Shown here: positions 21,564 through 31,936 of the stretch, in pieces | Position numbering within the stretch: the first letter of the stretch is position 1 | Layout of the letters: each line of letters starts with the position of its first letter | Assembly: GCA_019677205.1 (NCBI GenBank) | Contig: JAAMXY010000204.1 | Coordinates: 1 to 39,474 of the forward strand | DNA length: 39,474 nucleotides | Reading direction: 5' to 3' | Source of the DNA: Pinguiococcus pyrenoidosus | Taxonomy: Eukaryota; Sar; Pinguiophyceae; Pinguiochrysidales; Pinguiochrysidaceae | Notes under the pieces: model-generated | The model's input: only the letters and a program-made list of their open reading frames with translations | Databases searched by the model: none | What the model was told of the DNA's origin: nothing | Made by a program: the position numbers and the translations under genes

Positions 21564-22971
21564 ATGATCGTTCTCTTGGCTCTGAGCCTGCTCGCCTCGG
21601 CGGCAGCAACGTACACCCCTTGCGAGAAATGCGACGGGATGACCTGCTACCGACGCGGGCCGGACATCTACGCCGGCAGCCAGGGCGGCAACCTCAATCC
21701 CAAATGCAGGCAGAGCTACGGCGCGAACGCCAAGGTGGCCGTGCCGCAGGACGCAGACCAGAACGCCGCGGCCTTCGACGCGTGCGGCCAGAACTCGTTC
21801 ATTGGCCTCCTCGACATCCACACCGAGAACCACTTCAAGAACATCAACACCGGTGACCTGGTCTCGGTCGGCAGCAGCGCCAGGAATGGCCACTACGTGA
21901 ACTGGCAGAGTGGACAGGTACGTGCTCGGGGCTCTCCTGACTTGCTCCAGAGGTTCTTGCCGCGCTCCTCCATCAGCTTCGGCTCACCTCCTCTGCAACC
22001 GCCAACAGCCGAATAACTACGGAGGTGGCAGCGGCCAGGACATCGTGCTCTTCGACTGGGACGGCAGCTGGCACGACTACTACATCAGCTACAGCCAACA
22101 CGTCTGCTGCGAGTACCCGAAGCGCGTGGAATGCCACGGCGACGTCTGCTTCGCCAAGGGCGGCAAGCGCAAGCCGTCAAGCGCGACGCCCGCCGGCTCC
22201 AACCTGATCCATGCCTGCCAAGAGATCGGGCCCGAGTGGCAGCTCGCCGTGCCTCAGAGCTCGGCAGAGAACAACAAGGCTCACCTGGCCTGCGGGGACC
22301 ACACCTTCCTCGGCCTCACGGACATCTCCTTCGAGGGTGACTTCATCGACATGAACACGAACTGGCTCGTCTCCCGCGGCAGCAATGCCGTCAATGGCGC
22401 CTACGTAAACTGGGGCTCCGGACAGCCCAACAATCTTGGAAGTGGTACGTGAAAGCCAATGCCCATGCGCGCCGCGCCAGGGCAATCTGCTGACGGCCGC
22501 TGCCTGCAACAATCCGCTCAAGGCCAGCACATGGTGGAGTTTTGCGGCAAGTCCTGGAATGACATCGAGACGTGGGTGCGGCAATACGCCTGCTGCGAGA
22601 AGAGAACAGCGACCCCGACGGCCGACCCGACGGCCGACCCGACGGCGGAACCGACGGCGGAACCGACGCCGGAACCGACGCCGGAACCAACAGCCGAGCC
22701 GACGCCGACTCCCACGCCGGCAGAGCTTTGCGCCGATGGCATCCTGAACGCCGACGAGAACGTCTGCTGCGCCTCCGAATGTGGGAGCTGCGGCGGCTGC
22801 AACTGCTCGCACCTTGGGGACCCCAACGGCATCGGCGGAGCCGACTACTGCTGCCCGAACCGAATCTTCGAGAACGACATCGCCTGCGTGCTCTCCACCG
22901 ATGTGGGATGCACCCTGGGACCTCAGATCCTGCGGGAGCCGGGGTTCTGCCCGCCGCAAGCCGTGCCGTAG
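21564..22971 (+). CDS. Secreted protein with two C-type-lectin-like domains, TPE stalk and Cys-rich tail
   Basis: Three exons: 21564-21917, 22009-22444, 22523-22971; 412 residues. A signal peptide (MIVLLALSLLASAAATY) is followed by two similar C-type-lectin-like domains. Each starts at a CxxxxC... region, has an AxxACG...F(I/L)GL(L/T)DI core and a NWxSGQPNN motif, and ends in a CCEY/CCEK cysteine pair. Next is a Thr/Pro/Asp/Glu repeat stalk, then a Cys-rich module (CADGILNADENVCCASECG, GGADYCCPNRI) of a kind I recall from other algal extracellular proteins. It probably acts outside the cell or at its surface in carbohydrate or partner binding. The second acceptor is uncertain: a CAG at 22478-22480 would give a 36-nt intron, but the AAG at 22520-22522 (78 nt) aligns domain 2 to domain 1 without an insert (GSG/GQHMVEF). 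In-frame TGA at 22449 requires splicing. Confidence 0.8.
22612..22731 (+). repeat. Coding repeat: Thr-Ala/Pro-Asp/Glu-Pro stalk
   Basis: About nine 12-bp units (ACGGCCGACCCG and ACGGCGGAACCG forms) encode TADP, TAEP and TPEP tetrapeptides between the lectin-like domains and the Cys-rich tail. Such linkers are usually extended and O-glycosylated. Confidence 0.85.
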
Positions 22972-23581
22972 ATCCGCCCTTTTGACGCCATCGATCGCAG
23001 TCGACTTGACCCCGCTATCCCCTCTGTCCTTGCGTAGTTCCACCTTTCGTGTGATGCATATTGGATGAGCCCAACCAGTCCGCTGGTGGGGGATCAATGT
23101 TACGTGTGCTGGTGTGCTGGTGCTTGGATGGCTCGTGACCCCCGCGCGGGTCATCCTGCGGGAGCTTGCCTCCATGAAGATCGAGATGAAGTGCTCAAGA
23201 TGGTTTCATAGGGGTCGGCTGTGAACGCAACAAGCGAATTTTGGTCGGTAGAACTCGCCACTTCGGCATTGGCACAACTGCGCTCAATGAATCATTTTGC
23301 CAAAAGCGATGCTGATGCATGTCTCTTCTGCGCTTTGCCACTGAGAGACCCCAGCACTATCGCTCGCAATCACGCTCTTGTCGTTCACTGAAGATTGTAA
23401 ATTTTCATTTAGTAGTAATATTTTATATATTACTTTGCAACATATAATGATACATATGAAACGGATATTGCAGGAGTTCCTCTCTCTCTGTCTTTCTGCC
23501 TCTCATGGCCAAATGGCACGGCACCACGGCATCTCCGCACGCCGGGCCACAGGATGGCTCCTGGCTTAGCTTCTCTTGCTT
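22972..23581. other. Intergenic with AT-rich island before the ABC gene
   Basis: 610 bp between two plus-strand genes. 23390-23460 is very AT-rich (TTTTATATATTAC, CATATAATGATACATATG) and lies 120-190 bp upstream of the ABC ATPase start. No gene was seen. Confidence 0.5.
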
Positions 23582-24450
23582 ATGAGAGTCATCTGGTGGA
23601 CCCTTCCGGCGCTTTGCGCCGGCTTCGCGCTGGAAAAGCCGCTCGTCTCCGTCCGTGACTTGGGCGTCAACTACCGCGGGAAGGCCGACGCAGCGCTGCA
23701 GGACGTCAATCTGGACATTCACAGTGGCATCCACATCGTATGTGCTCCGCATACAGCTCCCAGTGGCGATAGATCATCGGAATGAACGACCAAGATGCTC
23801 GTCTCCGCAGGTTGTGGGCCTCTCGGGCGCTGGCAAGACGACGCTCCTGCGAGCGCTCAGCGGACAGATCCCGAGCAGCGGCCAAGTTCGTCTCGCCGAG
23901 AACACCCGGCTCTGCCTGACTGACTCCGAGTTGCGCCGGTCGCGCAAGTCGTTTCGGCAGCTGCTGGCGCAGCGGGGGGTTTCCGCCGAGGAGATGCTGG
24001 GCGACTTGTGCTTGAACGACAACGCAGCGGCTGCTCTTGACCAGCCCATGAGGGATGCACCGCTCAGCCTGGGCGCGTACTTTGCCATCTGCGTGACTTG
24101 CGTGGAGGCCCTTGAGCAGAGCGAGGACATGCGGATCGTCGCCATTCTTGATGAATACGTTGACAAGGATGACACGAGAGTCAGCGCCGCTTTCTGGAAG
24201 CAGCTGCAGCTGCTCACAAGGACACATTGGCCACGAGGTAAGCAGATACCGAGGCTTGCGAACTATTTCTGCACTAGCAGTCGTAATGGCGCTGATCCTA
24301 CGCTTCGCAGTGTCCGTTCTAGCCGTCACGCACCAGCTCGACACGGCGAGGCGCTTCGCGGACTCCGCCATTTTCCTTGCTCGCGGATCTCTGCTGCAGC
24401 ACGTGCCTCCGGAGGCTCTGCTCTACGACGGGAAGAATGTCGGCCGATGA
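23582..24450 (+). CDS. Small ABC ATPase-like protein with targeting presequence and degenerate signature
   Basis: Three exons: 23582-23737, 23811-24237, 24311-24450; 240 residues. The N-terminus (MRVIWWTLPALCAG-FALEKP) looks like a signal peptide with Phe at the cleavage point, suggesting plastid import. An ABC-type fold follows: VSVRDLGVNYRG, DVNLDI, Walker A GLSGAGKTT at 55-63, Walker B AILDE at 163-167, and H-loop VTHQ at 200-203. The signature motif that should read LSGGQ is LSLGA (137-141), and no clear Q-loop is visible. ABC domains bind and hydrolyse ATP to drive transport or to act as soluble switches. With no membrane span it would need partners or be non-transport. The changed signature means catalytic competence is uncertain. 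The gene ends 16 bp from the convergent GCNA gene. Confidence 0.78.
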
Positions 24451-24466
24451 ACCCTCGAGTAAGACC

Positions 24467-26826
24467 TTATGATCCACTTTCCGCCACCGCCGCCGCCGCC
24501 GCCGTCTGCTTCTCTTCCTTCCACCTGCTCGACAAGGCTTTCATAATGTCCCCATGGTTCGCCAAGGCGAGCTGCTTCTTGGTGGACGCGTAGTGCCTGC
24601 GAACGAACTGCGCAAACGCGTTCGGCGTCTTCGGTGTGCGTGGCGCCTGCGCTCCGTCGCCGGCGCTCTGCAGCCTCGACAGCGCATCGCGAGCTGAACC
24701 TCCAGCGAAAGCACCTGGCCTCGAGAAGTCGGCTGGGCTCCGGAGAACATTCTCCTTGTGCAGGAGCGTCCCGTCGGCACGGTACCGTTCAGAGAGAACA
24801 AGCCTGCCCCTGCACTGCCCGCAACACTGTTTCTCGGTATCCACGGATTTGGAGTGCCGCCCGATGCGCGCTCCGCATGACACGCACTCATACACAAACC
24901 GGAACGTGATCTCGTACGTGTGGCACGTCGACACGGGAATGCCGGGAAAGGCGGCCTGTGCGACGTTGGCCCATTTCCAAAAGTGCCGGCCATGAGGAGG
25001 TCGTATCCTGTTGTCCACTGCGCCGAAGGAGGGAAACTTGCGTCAGAATCGTACGAGGGAGGCAAGAGACTTCTCGGCGTACCCAACCAAGCCGCTGCAT
25101 GGCACATCTCGTGCAGCAGTGTCTCCTTCAAGCGGTTCTCACTGTCGACCACTTTTTCCGAGAGCGATATCCGTGCGCTCCGGAGGTGGTGCGTGAGCCC
25201 GTTGAGCTCGTTGACCACGGCCTTGCTGCGCACGTGCGTGACCCCTGCCGTCTTCACCAGACGTTTGGACCATTCGACCACCAAGTCGTCCGGCAGTTTC
25301 CCTTCGAAGACCTCCGCGTTGAAGCGACGATACCAGGAGCTCGTCTGCTCCTTCCTGCTGCGTTGGAAGGATCGCCGCTCCGGCAGAAGAGTGGTCCGCC
25401 GTGACCGCGGACAGCCTGACTTGCTGGGAGTCCCGGCGGGGGGCGTCCGCAGCGGCGTGTTGTCCTTGGTTCCCGATGCCAAAGACGCATCTGAGGCCTC
25501 GTCTCCCGCCTTGGATGCTGCTTCGTCAGACTCGTCTGTCAGGTCAAAAACGGATGGCATGGCGCGCGCTCTTGCCCTCCTGTCCTTCGGGGGAGTGGTA
25601 TGCTCGGAGGGTGGGCTGTTTTCATCCAACGGCGAGTCCTCCGAAGACGCCAACGATTCATCGTCGTCGTCGTCGTCCTCCTCCTCCTCCGCGCTGGACT
25701 CCAGCTTAAATTCAGAGTCCTCTCCCTCGAAACCACAAGCGTCATCGGAATCGCTGGCTATGAAGGAATCGTCGAGGTCATATCTGTTGGATTCAATGGA
25801 CAGAATTGACGAAGAACTCTCCTCGTCGCCCTTCAGCTCTTCCGGCAAAGCTGTCGTCGGGCGGCGTAGCACCGCTACTACGGCGTGCGAAGCTGCCTCG
25901 CCGTCGGAGAGTACGCTCTCCCAATCCTTCTCCCGCAGGTCCGCTGACTCTTCGCTGTCGTCGACAATGTTCAGTTTGCGGCCAGATGGTCGAATCGCTA
26001 TCTCGTCAGAAACGTCCCTGGAGATGCTCAGTACACCCCGCACCTCGCGATCTGCGATCGCCTGGACTTCCGACGCCGACGCCGACGTCGAATCGTCCAC
26101 GTCCACATCAGAAATCTTCTCCATAATCTCCGAAACGAGATCCTTCAGACTCCCCGACTCGCTGCTCTCGTCCAACGCGATGACGCGATCGACAGACAGA
26201 ATCTCCACTTCGTCAGCTGCCTGCCCCATTGCATCGCCTCGGAAGCTCTCTTCATCGCCTCGGAAGCTCGTTTCATTGGGTTCCTGCTTCACACGTATTG
26301 GAGAGCAGTCTGCAAGCTCAGCGAGGCGCAAGAGCGGTCCCGGTCGCTTCTCCTGCGTCCAAGAGGTCTCGACAGGGGTCACCAGAGCGTCGAAGAAGCC
26401 GTCATCCGAGTTGGAGTTGCTCCGGGGCGTCTCGAAGAGACTCGTCGACGCCTTCTCGTTCTCTTGGTCAAAGGGATCGCCCACAGAAGGCAACGACTCT
26501 TGAGAGCGTCCCTGCACACCGCGGCCATCTTCTCTGGAAGCGAGGTTGTCTTCGTGCTTGATGTAGCTCTTGCTTAGAACGCCCTGCGGCTGTGTCCAGT
26601 CACCGAGCGGATCACTTCCTCCCTTCTCCAGCTCTCCTCGTGGCCCGTCATGAACACTGGGACTGCCTCTGTCGCTGGCATTTGGGGCCAGGATGAGTTC
26701 TCCCATCACTGGAGCGCTCTGCAACTTCTCTCGCAGCCGGCGCTGCCGTCGGCGGGAACGGACACGAACAGAGCTTGGTGTGCGCATGGAAGTAATGGCT
26801 AGAGGCGTCGACGTTGGCGACTCCAT
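24467..26826 (-). CDS. GCNA: GCNA-type protein: acidic disordered region, SprT metalloprotease, HMG-box tail
   Basis: Two exons (26826-25083, 25017-24467), 764 residues. GCNA/SPRTN-type SprT proteases cut DNA-protein crosslinks. Residues 1-~480 are a disordered, Ser/Asp/Glu-rich region including an acidic run and two likely SUMO-interacting motifs (EVEILSVD and VFDLTDESDE), as in GCNA proteins. The SprT domain begins near WYRRFNAEVFEGKLP. The zinc site HEMCH is at 572-576, with the third histidine probably H590 in RPPHGRHFW; that histidine comes from exon 2. A zinc ribbon follows (CVSCG ... CCGQC). The end has a short HMG-box-like segment (PKTPNAFAQFVRRHY), also usual in GCNA. An exact TTTCCCGC E2F-type site lies 72 bp before the start codon. 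Strong assignment. Confidence 0.92.
26232..26273 (-). repeat. Coding 21-bp duplication in GCNA (SFRGDEE)
   Basis: A 17-bp string CATCGCCTCGGAAGCTC occurs at 26232-26248 and again at 26253-26269, giving a seven-residue repeat SFRGDEE/SFRGDAM in the disordered region. Confidence 0.85.
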
Positions 26827-27487
26827 CGCGGCCGCGCTTTGAGACTAGCACCGGCACCACGCCGGCGCGTCCGCGCGCGACGGTTTGAATGCGAAAGGCG
26901 GGAAAACGACCGAGTCGTCCGTGGCAACTTCAGGATCGATATTGTGCAGATGGGAGGGAAAGGAGAAAGGACCGAAAGTGCTAGAAGTGCTGTAGAGCGC
27001 TGCGAGGCTTCGCGCCACTTTGCTCGTTGCTGACCACGCCGAAGCATTGGGTCTTTCATGGCGAAAAAGGCAGAGATGCATGTGTGCTATGGGATGGGAT
27101 GTAGAAGCTGGCTGGTTGGAAGGTTGCGGTCTTTTCCCTTTTCATTGAGGAACGTCGCTTTGCTCTTGCGTCGCCAAGGTGAAGGTTTGCAGGTGCGAGA
27201 GGCTGCGCCGAAGGAAGCATCCGGGGAACGAGGAGGCGGTGGAAAGGAGGACGGATCAGCCATGATTATATACAGATAGGCTGGGGATTCTCGAGTCACA
27301 CCGTCACCATCTTATCGGAGTGGCCATCGCTCAGTCTCCACAACTTGCGTGTCTTGATAAAACCTGCAGGTGTGACCTTGTGTTGCGTTGGTTGCAGCGC
27401 AGCTGGGCAAGAGTTGGCGCCGCATCGTCCTTCTGCCAAGTGGCGCCTCTGCTCCGCCCCGACACTTCAGCTTCTCCAACCTTTATC
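26827..27487. other. Intergenic: GCNA promoter and hydrolase 3' flank
   Basis: 661 bp between two minus-strand genes. The part nearest 26827 should hold the GCNA promoter. A short plus-strand frame (27058-27279) has no recognisable features and was not called. Confidence 0.5.
26898..26905 (-). promoter_or_regulatory. E2F/DP consensus site (TTTCCCGC) upstream of GCNA
   Basis: GCGGGAAA on the plus strand, i.e. TTTCCCGC toward the GCNA gene, 72 bp before its ATG. It matches the TTTSSCGC consensus bound by E2F/DP in animals, plants and green algae. Binding here is inferred. Confidence 0.5.
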
Positions 27488-28900
27488 TCACCGATCCAAG
27501 AAGCTCTTGACCATGAGCTGGCTTTCCTTGGGGTTCTCGTGATGAAGCCAATGCCCAGCCCCTTTGATGGACGCCAACTTGAAATTCGGAAAGAGCGCCG
27601 CAATCTCCGACAGATGCGAGGATCGAATGAACTCACTCCTGCTGCCCGCCACGAAGAAAGCGGCGCCGGGGTATGACAGGCCCAACTTGGAGGCGGGATC
27701 CTTCAAGCCCTGGCCGATGTCGAATCCTCCGAGGACGCCGAGGGAGCTCCAGATCGTATCTATTCCAATCTTCCATCTCAAGCGGCTTTCCCTCGAGGCG
27801 GCATCTCGATCCACGACCACGTTCGTGAGCGCAAAAGCGCGGAGCGAGTCATCTTCGATGCCCGCTCTGCTTCTGAGCCACTCGTCGGCGTCCTGCCGGA
27901 AGGCGAAGGGGCGGGAAGGAAGGAGAGGAAAGGAAAGGAAAGGAAACGAAAACGAAAGAAAAGGTAAGGAAAGACAAGGTAAGGAAGAGCGATGATACTT
28001 CTCGAAGGAATGTGGGCAGGTCCTTCACAACGTCCGTCGCTCACCTTCTTGCCCGCGAGAGTTCCGGCCCTCTCTTCGCTATCCAGGACGCCGCTGCTGG
28101 AGCTGGCCGACCGCAAGATTGGCATCTCATGCAGAGCCGTCATGAGCGTGTTCACTTCCGTCCACACGCCCGAGGTCCCTCGGGACTTCTCATAGCACAC
28201 TGGAGCTATATCCAGAACTCCAAGCGAGTCCACCTGGTCGTAGATCGAGGGATGACGCCGCCGCTTCTGCAGGGATCTTTCAAGCGGCCACAAGCAGCCG
28301 TACCTTCTCGGGAAAGAGGACGGCCATCGCTGCGGCCACCTTGCCCCCCATGCTGTGGCCGATGATGCACGCCGACGGAATGTGCTGATGCTGCATGAAG
28401 CGCACGACATCGGCGGCCATGTCCAGGTAGCCCATCTTCGGCATGTGAGGGCTCTCGCCGTGGTTCCGCATGTCCAGTAGCAGCACTCGGCGAGGCCGCT
28501 CGAGCATCGCCGCCAACTCCGTGGCCCATCCCTGGAAGTTCCGTCCCGAGCCCAGCAGCCCATGCAGAATGATCACAGGCGGATCGGACGACGCCGCCGC
28601 ACGGCCCCCGCAGTCGATCTCCATGAAGGACAAGGGCGCTGTGGCGTGAGAGCCCTTCCAGAGGCCACCCAGGCGGCGTTCCAGGGCGTCCTGGCGCCAC
28701 ACGTGCTCATCGCACACGACTTCCGATAGGCTCTCGGACACCACAAGCTCTTCCAGATACTCTCGGACGGACACACGCCGCGAGGACGGCGACGCCCGGT
28801 TGGGAGGCGGCAGCTGCAGCGGCTGGACGAGCTGCAGCGGGGGGGCGACGAGAAGGCTAAGCAGCAGCGTCACCGCCAGGTGCCCGCACCGCCTTCTCAT
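27488..28900 (-). CDS. Alpha/beta-hydrolase (ABHD11/YbfF-like esterase) with signal peptide
   Basis: Three exons: 28900-28304, 28233-28045, 27892-27488; all phase 0, 396 residues. The core begins after a hydrophobic leader (residues ~8-30, LAVTLLLSLLVAP...) and a variable stretch. Motifs: oxyanion HGLLGSGRNF at 113-122, LLDMRNHGESPH, nucleophile elbow GHSMGG with Ser183, strand LDIAPV just after intron 1, and catalytic histidine in GAGHWLHHENP near the C-terminus. This order and spacing match the ABHD11/YbfF group of esterases/thioesterases. Splicing at FPEK/VDSLGVLDIAP restores the family's continuous segment. The leader suggests entry to the secretory system or a plastid. Substrate is unknown. 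Intron 2 (27893-28044) carries a long purine repeat on the plus strand. Confidence 0.87.
27915..27986. repeat. Purine-rich GGAAA repeat in hydrolase intron
   Basis: Repeats of AGGAA/GGAAA degrade into AACGAAA and AGGTAAGGA. In the transcript this is a long pyrimidine tract ending about 20 nt before the CAG acceptor at 27893-27895, so it may serve as an extended polypyrimidine tract. Confidence 0.75.
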
Positions 28901-29632
28901 GGCTATTGCTGGGCCTCTGCAGCCTCTGTGGACCGAGTGGAGAGGGCCGCAACGCGGAGCTGTGGCGTTTGAGGAGAACGAGACGACCAACGTGGTGACG
29001 TCGCGAACGCTGCCAGAACAAATCATTGCTGCTCGGGTCTTTGGCTGTGATATTGCGGATTTGTCCCAGGATCGAACCAATTGAATCAAACGTGGAAACC
29101 GAGTCGCCAATCAAGTTCATGGAAAGACAGGATCTGGACCAATTGCCTTTGCAGACGTTGCGTCAGCAACGAATCACGAGCTCGAGAGGATCCCGCGGCG
29201 CTTGGCAGCAGCACGCGTTGCGCAGCAACTTTTCCCGACTGGACGGCTGCTCGGCGCTGCTCCCACGCAGCACAATGCCAGGCAAAGGCAGCGCGAATGC
29301 GCTGTCCTTCGCTGCAAGGAAAAAACATGCTCAACGCTTGAGTTGTGCTTCGGCTCTCTCCAAGAAGAGATGAGAAGTGGTCTGCACGAGGAGCCCGGAT
29401 CCTCGGGCACTAGTGCGAAGTTAAAAACGATTGTCGCACGCGCTTGTAGCACTCGATATGTAGAGTGCAAGCATACAGCTACTCGACTACTGTACCTGCT
29501 AGGAGGTATATATACACTTGGTCTAGTCTAAACTAAATTGGGTCAACACCTCTCTATCGTTTGAACGCACGTTTCCGCGCCCAAGCGCAACATAGCTACC
29601 CGATCTCAGATCTCAGAGAAATGAAGGGTCAC
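28901..29632. other. Intergenic: hydrolase 5' flank and TOM1-like 3' flank
   Basis: 732 bp. Plus-strand frames here (for example 29026-29373) look random. GGTATATATACACTTGG at 29505-29521 is a TATA-like string without an obvious gene next to it. Confidence 0.45.
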
Positions 29633-31936
29633 TCAGACGAGGTCCGCCTGTGGCACTCCGTGCATGAGTCCGCGCTGCCTCGCCTGCTGCTCTGCCAGCG
29701 CCAGGGTGTAGCTGCGCTCCGCGGCGGCTAGGTCACAGAGGTGGCTGTTGGCATTTGAAGGCAGCTGCTCTTCGCCGGGGACCTCGTCAATGCTCCCATA
29801 CGTCTGATACACGTGGGGGAGCATGACGGACTCTTCGCCGAGAGGCCTCACACGGCTCGCCAGGGCCCTGCCATGCTGCTCGTCCTGCCAGGAGCCAATC
29901 TCCTCGGACGACAGCCGCCCCTTTGCACCAAGGGTTCGGGGAGGTCCCCGAGCGCGCGGAGCCCGATGCCGTGACGAGAAAAACGAGGACGACGAATCCG
30001 TAGAGCTGCGAAGAAGGCAAAGCAAGAAGCGGCAAAACGAGGTTAGCGCAAGATTCCGGAAGCCGGCAAAGGGATCTGCGGCTGCTGTCCTCAAATCTCA
30101 TACACGAGCTCTCCTTAGAACGCCTTGTCGATTCGAAAATGCCTGCTACGAGATGTTTGTCTGCGCGACAGAGCGCAGCAACGTCTCACAAGCAAGTTCT
30201 CTTTGACTGCTTCCCTCGAGGTAAAGGTTTTTTTTTTTCACGGGACAGCCTCCGCAACGTGGCAGGCACCAAACGCAAAAGGAAGAAAGTGGACGGCTTG
30301 CCACAGCCGGCAGCGTCGCGTACCTTGGGGAGTGGGCATGCGTACTGCGCCAACTATCACGATTTCCCACGCGTCCCGCACGGAACTGCCGTCGATCCTC
30401 CTCGGTTGGGTAACCTACGAGCGCGAGGGAGAGGCGACACTTAGCATCGGCAGCTGGGCCTGCTCGGATCGAAAGCTACGCACCTCGATGCGGAATGTAT
30501 CTGTTTCCCCGTCGCTTCTTCCGCGAGCGCTTCTCAGGTGACGGAAGGTCCTCGTGCCCTAGCCGTCCCTGTGCCAATCTGGCGGCGACGGCAGAAATCT
30601 CTGGATCCGTGCAGGACGAGTCGTACGCGGAGTCGTCCGCTCCGAGCTTGTCTCGCGCCACATCACCCCTCCCATGCGCCGCGGCCGACAGCTTCGCGTC
30701 GCGCTTCAGACGAATCATCCGTTCGCGTCGCACGGAAGCCTTGCTCGCCGCCTCGTCCGGCGAGGCCAGGTCTTCCTTCAGCCGTCCAAAAACGCCGTAG
30801 TCGGGCAGCTTTGAACCCCGCTGCCCTTGCGCGTGCTTCTTCTGCTTGGCCGCCACGGAGTCTTCCAGGGCTTCCTTCAACGCCGCGCTGTACGCACCCT
30901 GAGCAAAGCTCGCGGTCGACAGGTAGCTGAACTTCGTGGGGCTCCTCGCTTGGACGGCCACGAGGATCAGCAGCGTGGGTAGAACATCCCAGGCGAGGAA
31001 CACGAAAAGCAGGGCAGGGCTGATGTCCGCGTCTCGATGGAGGGGCACTTCCGGCAGGTACCAAAGATGGAACGCACTGCCCGCCTGATACAGACCTCGG
31101 CAGAAGAAGATGGCGAACAGCGACACATTGGTGAAGGCAAGCTCCTGCGGAGTCAGCCGCAGTGCCGCGGTAGAAGCATACTGCCAACTCCGCATGCGCC
31201 GCATGATGACACTGAAGTAGGCCATCGCCCCAGCGAGCACGAAGAAGCACACACCGGAAACGCCGCGGAAAACGGCATTGATGAACTGCGCCTGGAAGCA
31301 CTCCACAAAACCCGCGGAGTATGGTGTCCCCGACCCAAAAGCATCGTCCTCGCCGTAGTCGCCGCTCCCGTCCCAGTCCGAGCTGCCTCTCGATCCCGAC
31401 AGAGGTGGCCTCTGATCGATGGACAGGCCCATGGTTGGCTGCACCAAGCCAAGCGAATGAAGCGTGGTCGGGAGCGTGTGCGGAATCTCCTCGTTGTCCC
31501 GCAAGTCACAGAGCAGTGAGACGCGCCGATCCCTCGTGGCCGCGAGCACCGACCAGAAGACGAAGAAGATCGACGCTCCCACCGTGAACATGACGTACAG
31601 CGGCTTGATGTACTTCCAGCCGTCTCTCCACGTCTTCCGATGCGTGATCTGCGCAAAGAAGAGGGGCAGGAGCAAGAACGCGCCGAACTGTATCGGGTTC
31701 GGGGTCCAATACAAGATGTAGAACGTCGTCGGGTTCCAGGATCGCGAGGTGACGATGGTGAGGCCCCAGAACACGGATCGGAACATCAGCCAGATGAAGC
31801 ACAGCGCGTAGAACCCGACGCTCCAGGACCGAAGGCTGTGCTTCGCTCGCCTCATGAGCACCCCTTGCGCCACGATCCAGATCATGATCGCCACGCTGGT
31901 CAAGAAGACCACGCTCTTGCAGATGAGCAGGGCCAT
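29633..31936 (-). CDS. Seven-transmembrane protein, TOM1/THH1-like
   Basis: Three exons: 31936-30484, 30414-30324, 30005-29633; phases agree, 638 residues. Seven hydrophobic spans can be seen: ICKSVVFLTSVAIMIWIVAQ, FYALCFIWLMFRSVFWGLTI, YILYWTPNPIQFGAFLLLPL, YVMFTVGASIFFVFWSVLAA, VSGVCFFVLAGAMAYFSVI, LAFTNVSLFAIFFCRGLYQA, and LLFVFLAWDVLPTLLILVAV. An acidic loop (DWDGSGDYGEDDAFGSG) lies between spans 4 and 5. The cytosolic tail of about 300 residues is first basic (SPEKRSRKKRRGNRYIPHRG), then mixed. The topology and the RSVFWGL...FGAFLLLPLFFAQ region recall the plant TOM1/THH1/TOM3 family (GPCR-like fold), but I am not certain. The start is the first ATG (MALLICKS). The small 91-nt middle exon is supported only by splice sites and phase. 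Confidence 0.68.

Noticed and set aside
24920-26503. Plus-strand open frame of 527 codons, Ser-rich
   Set aside because: Antisense shadow of the acidic GCNA exon; poly-Ser mirrors the Asp/Glu-rich codons of the real gene.
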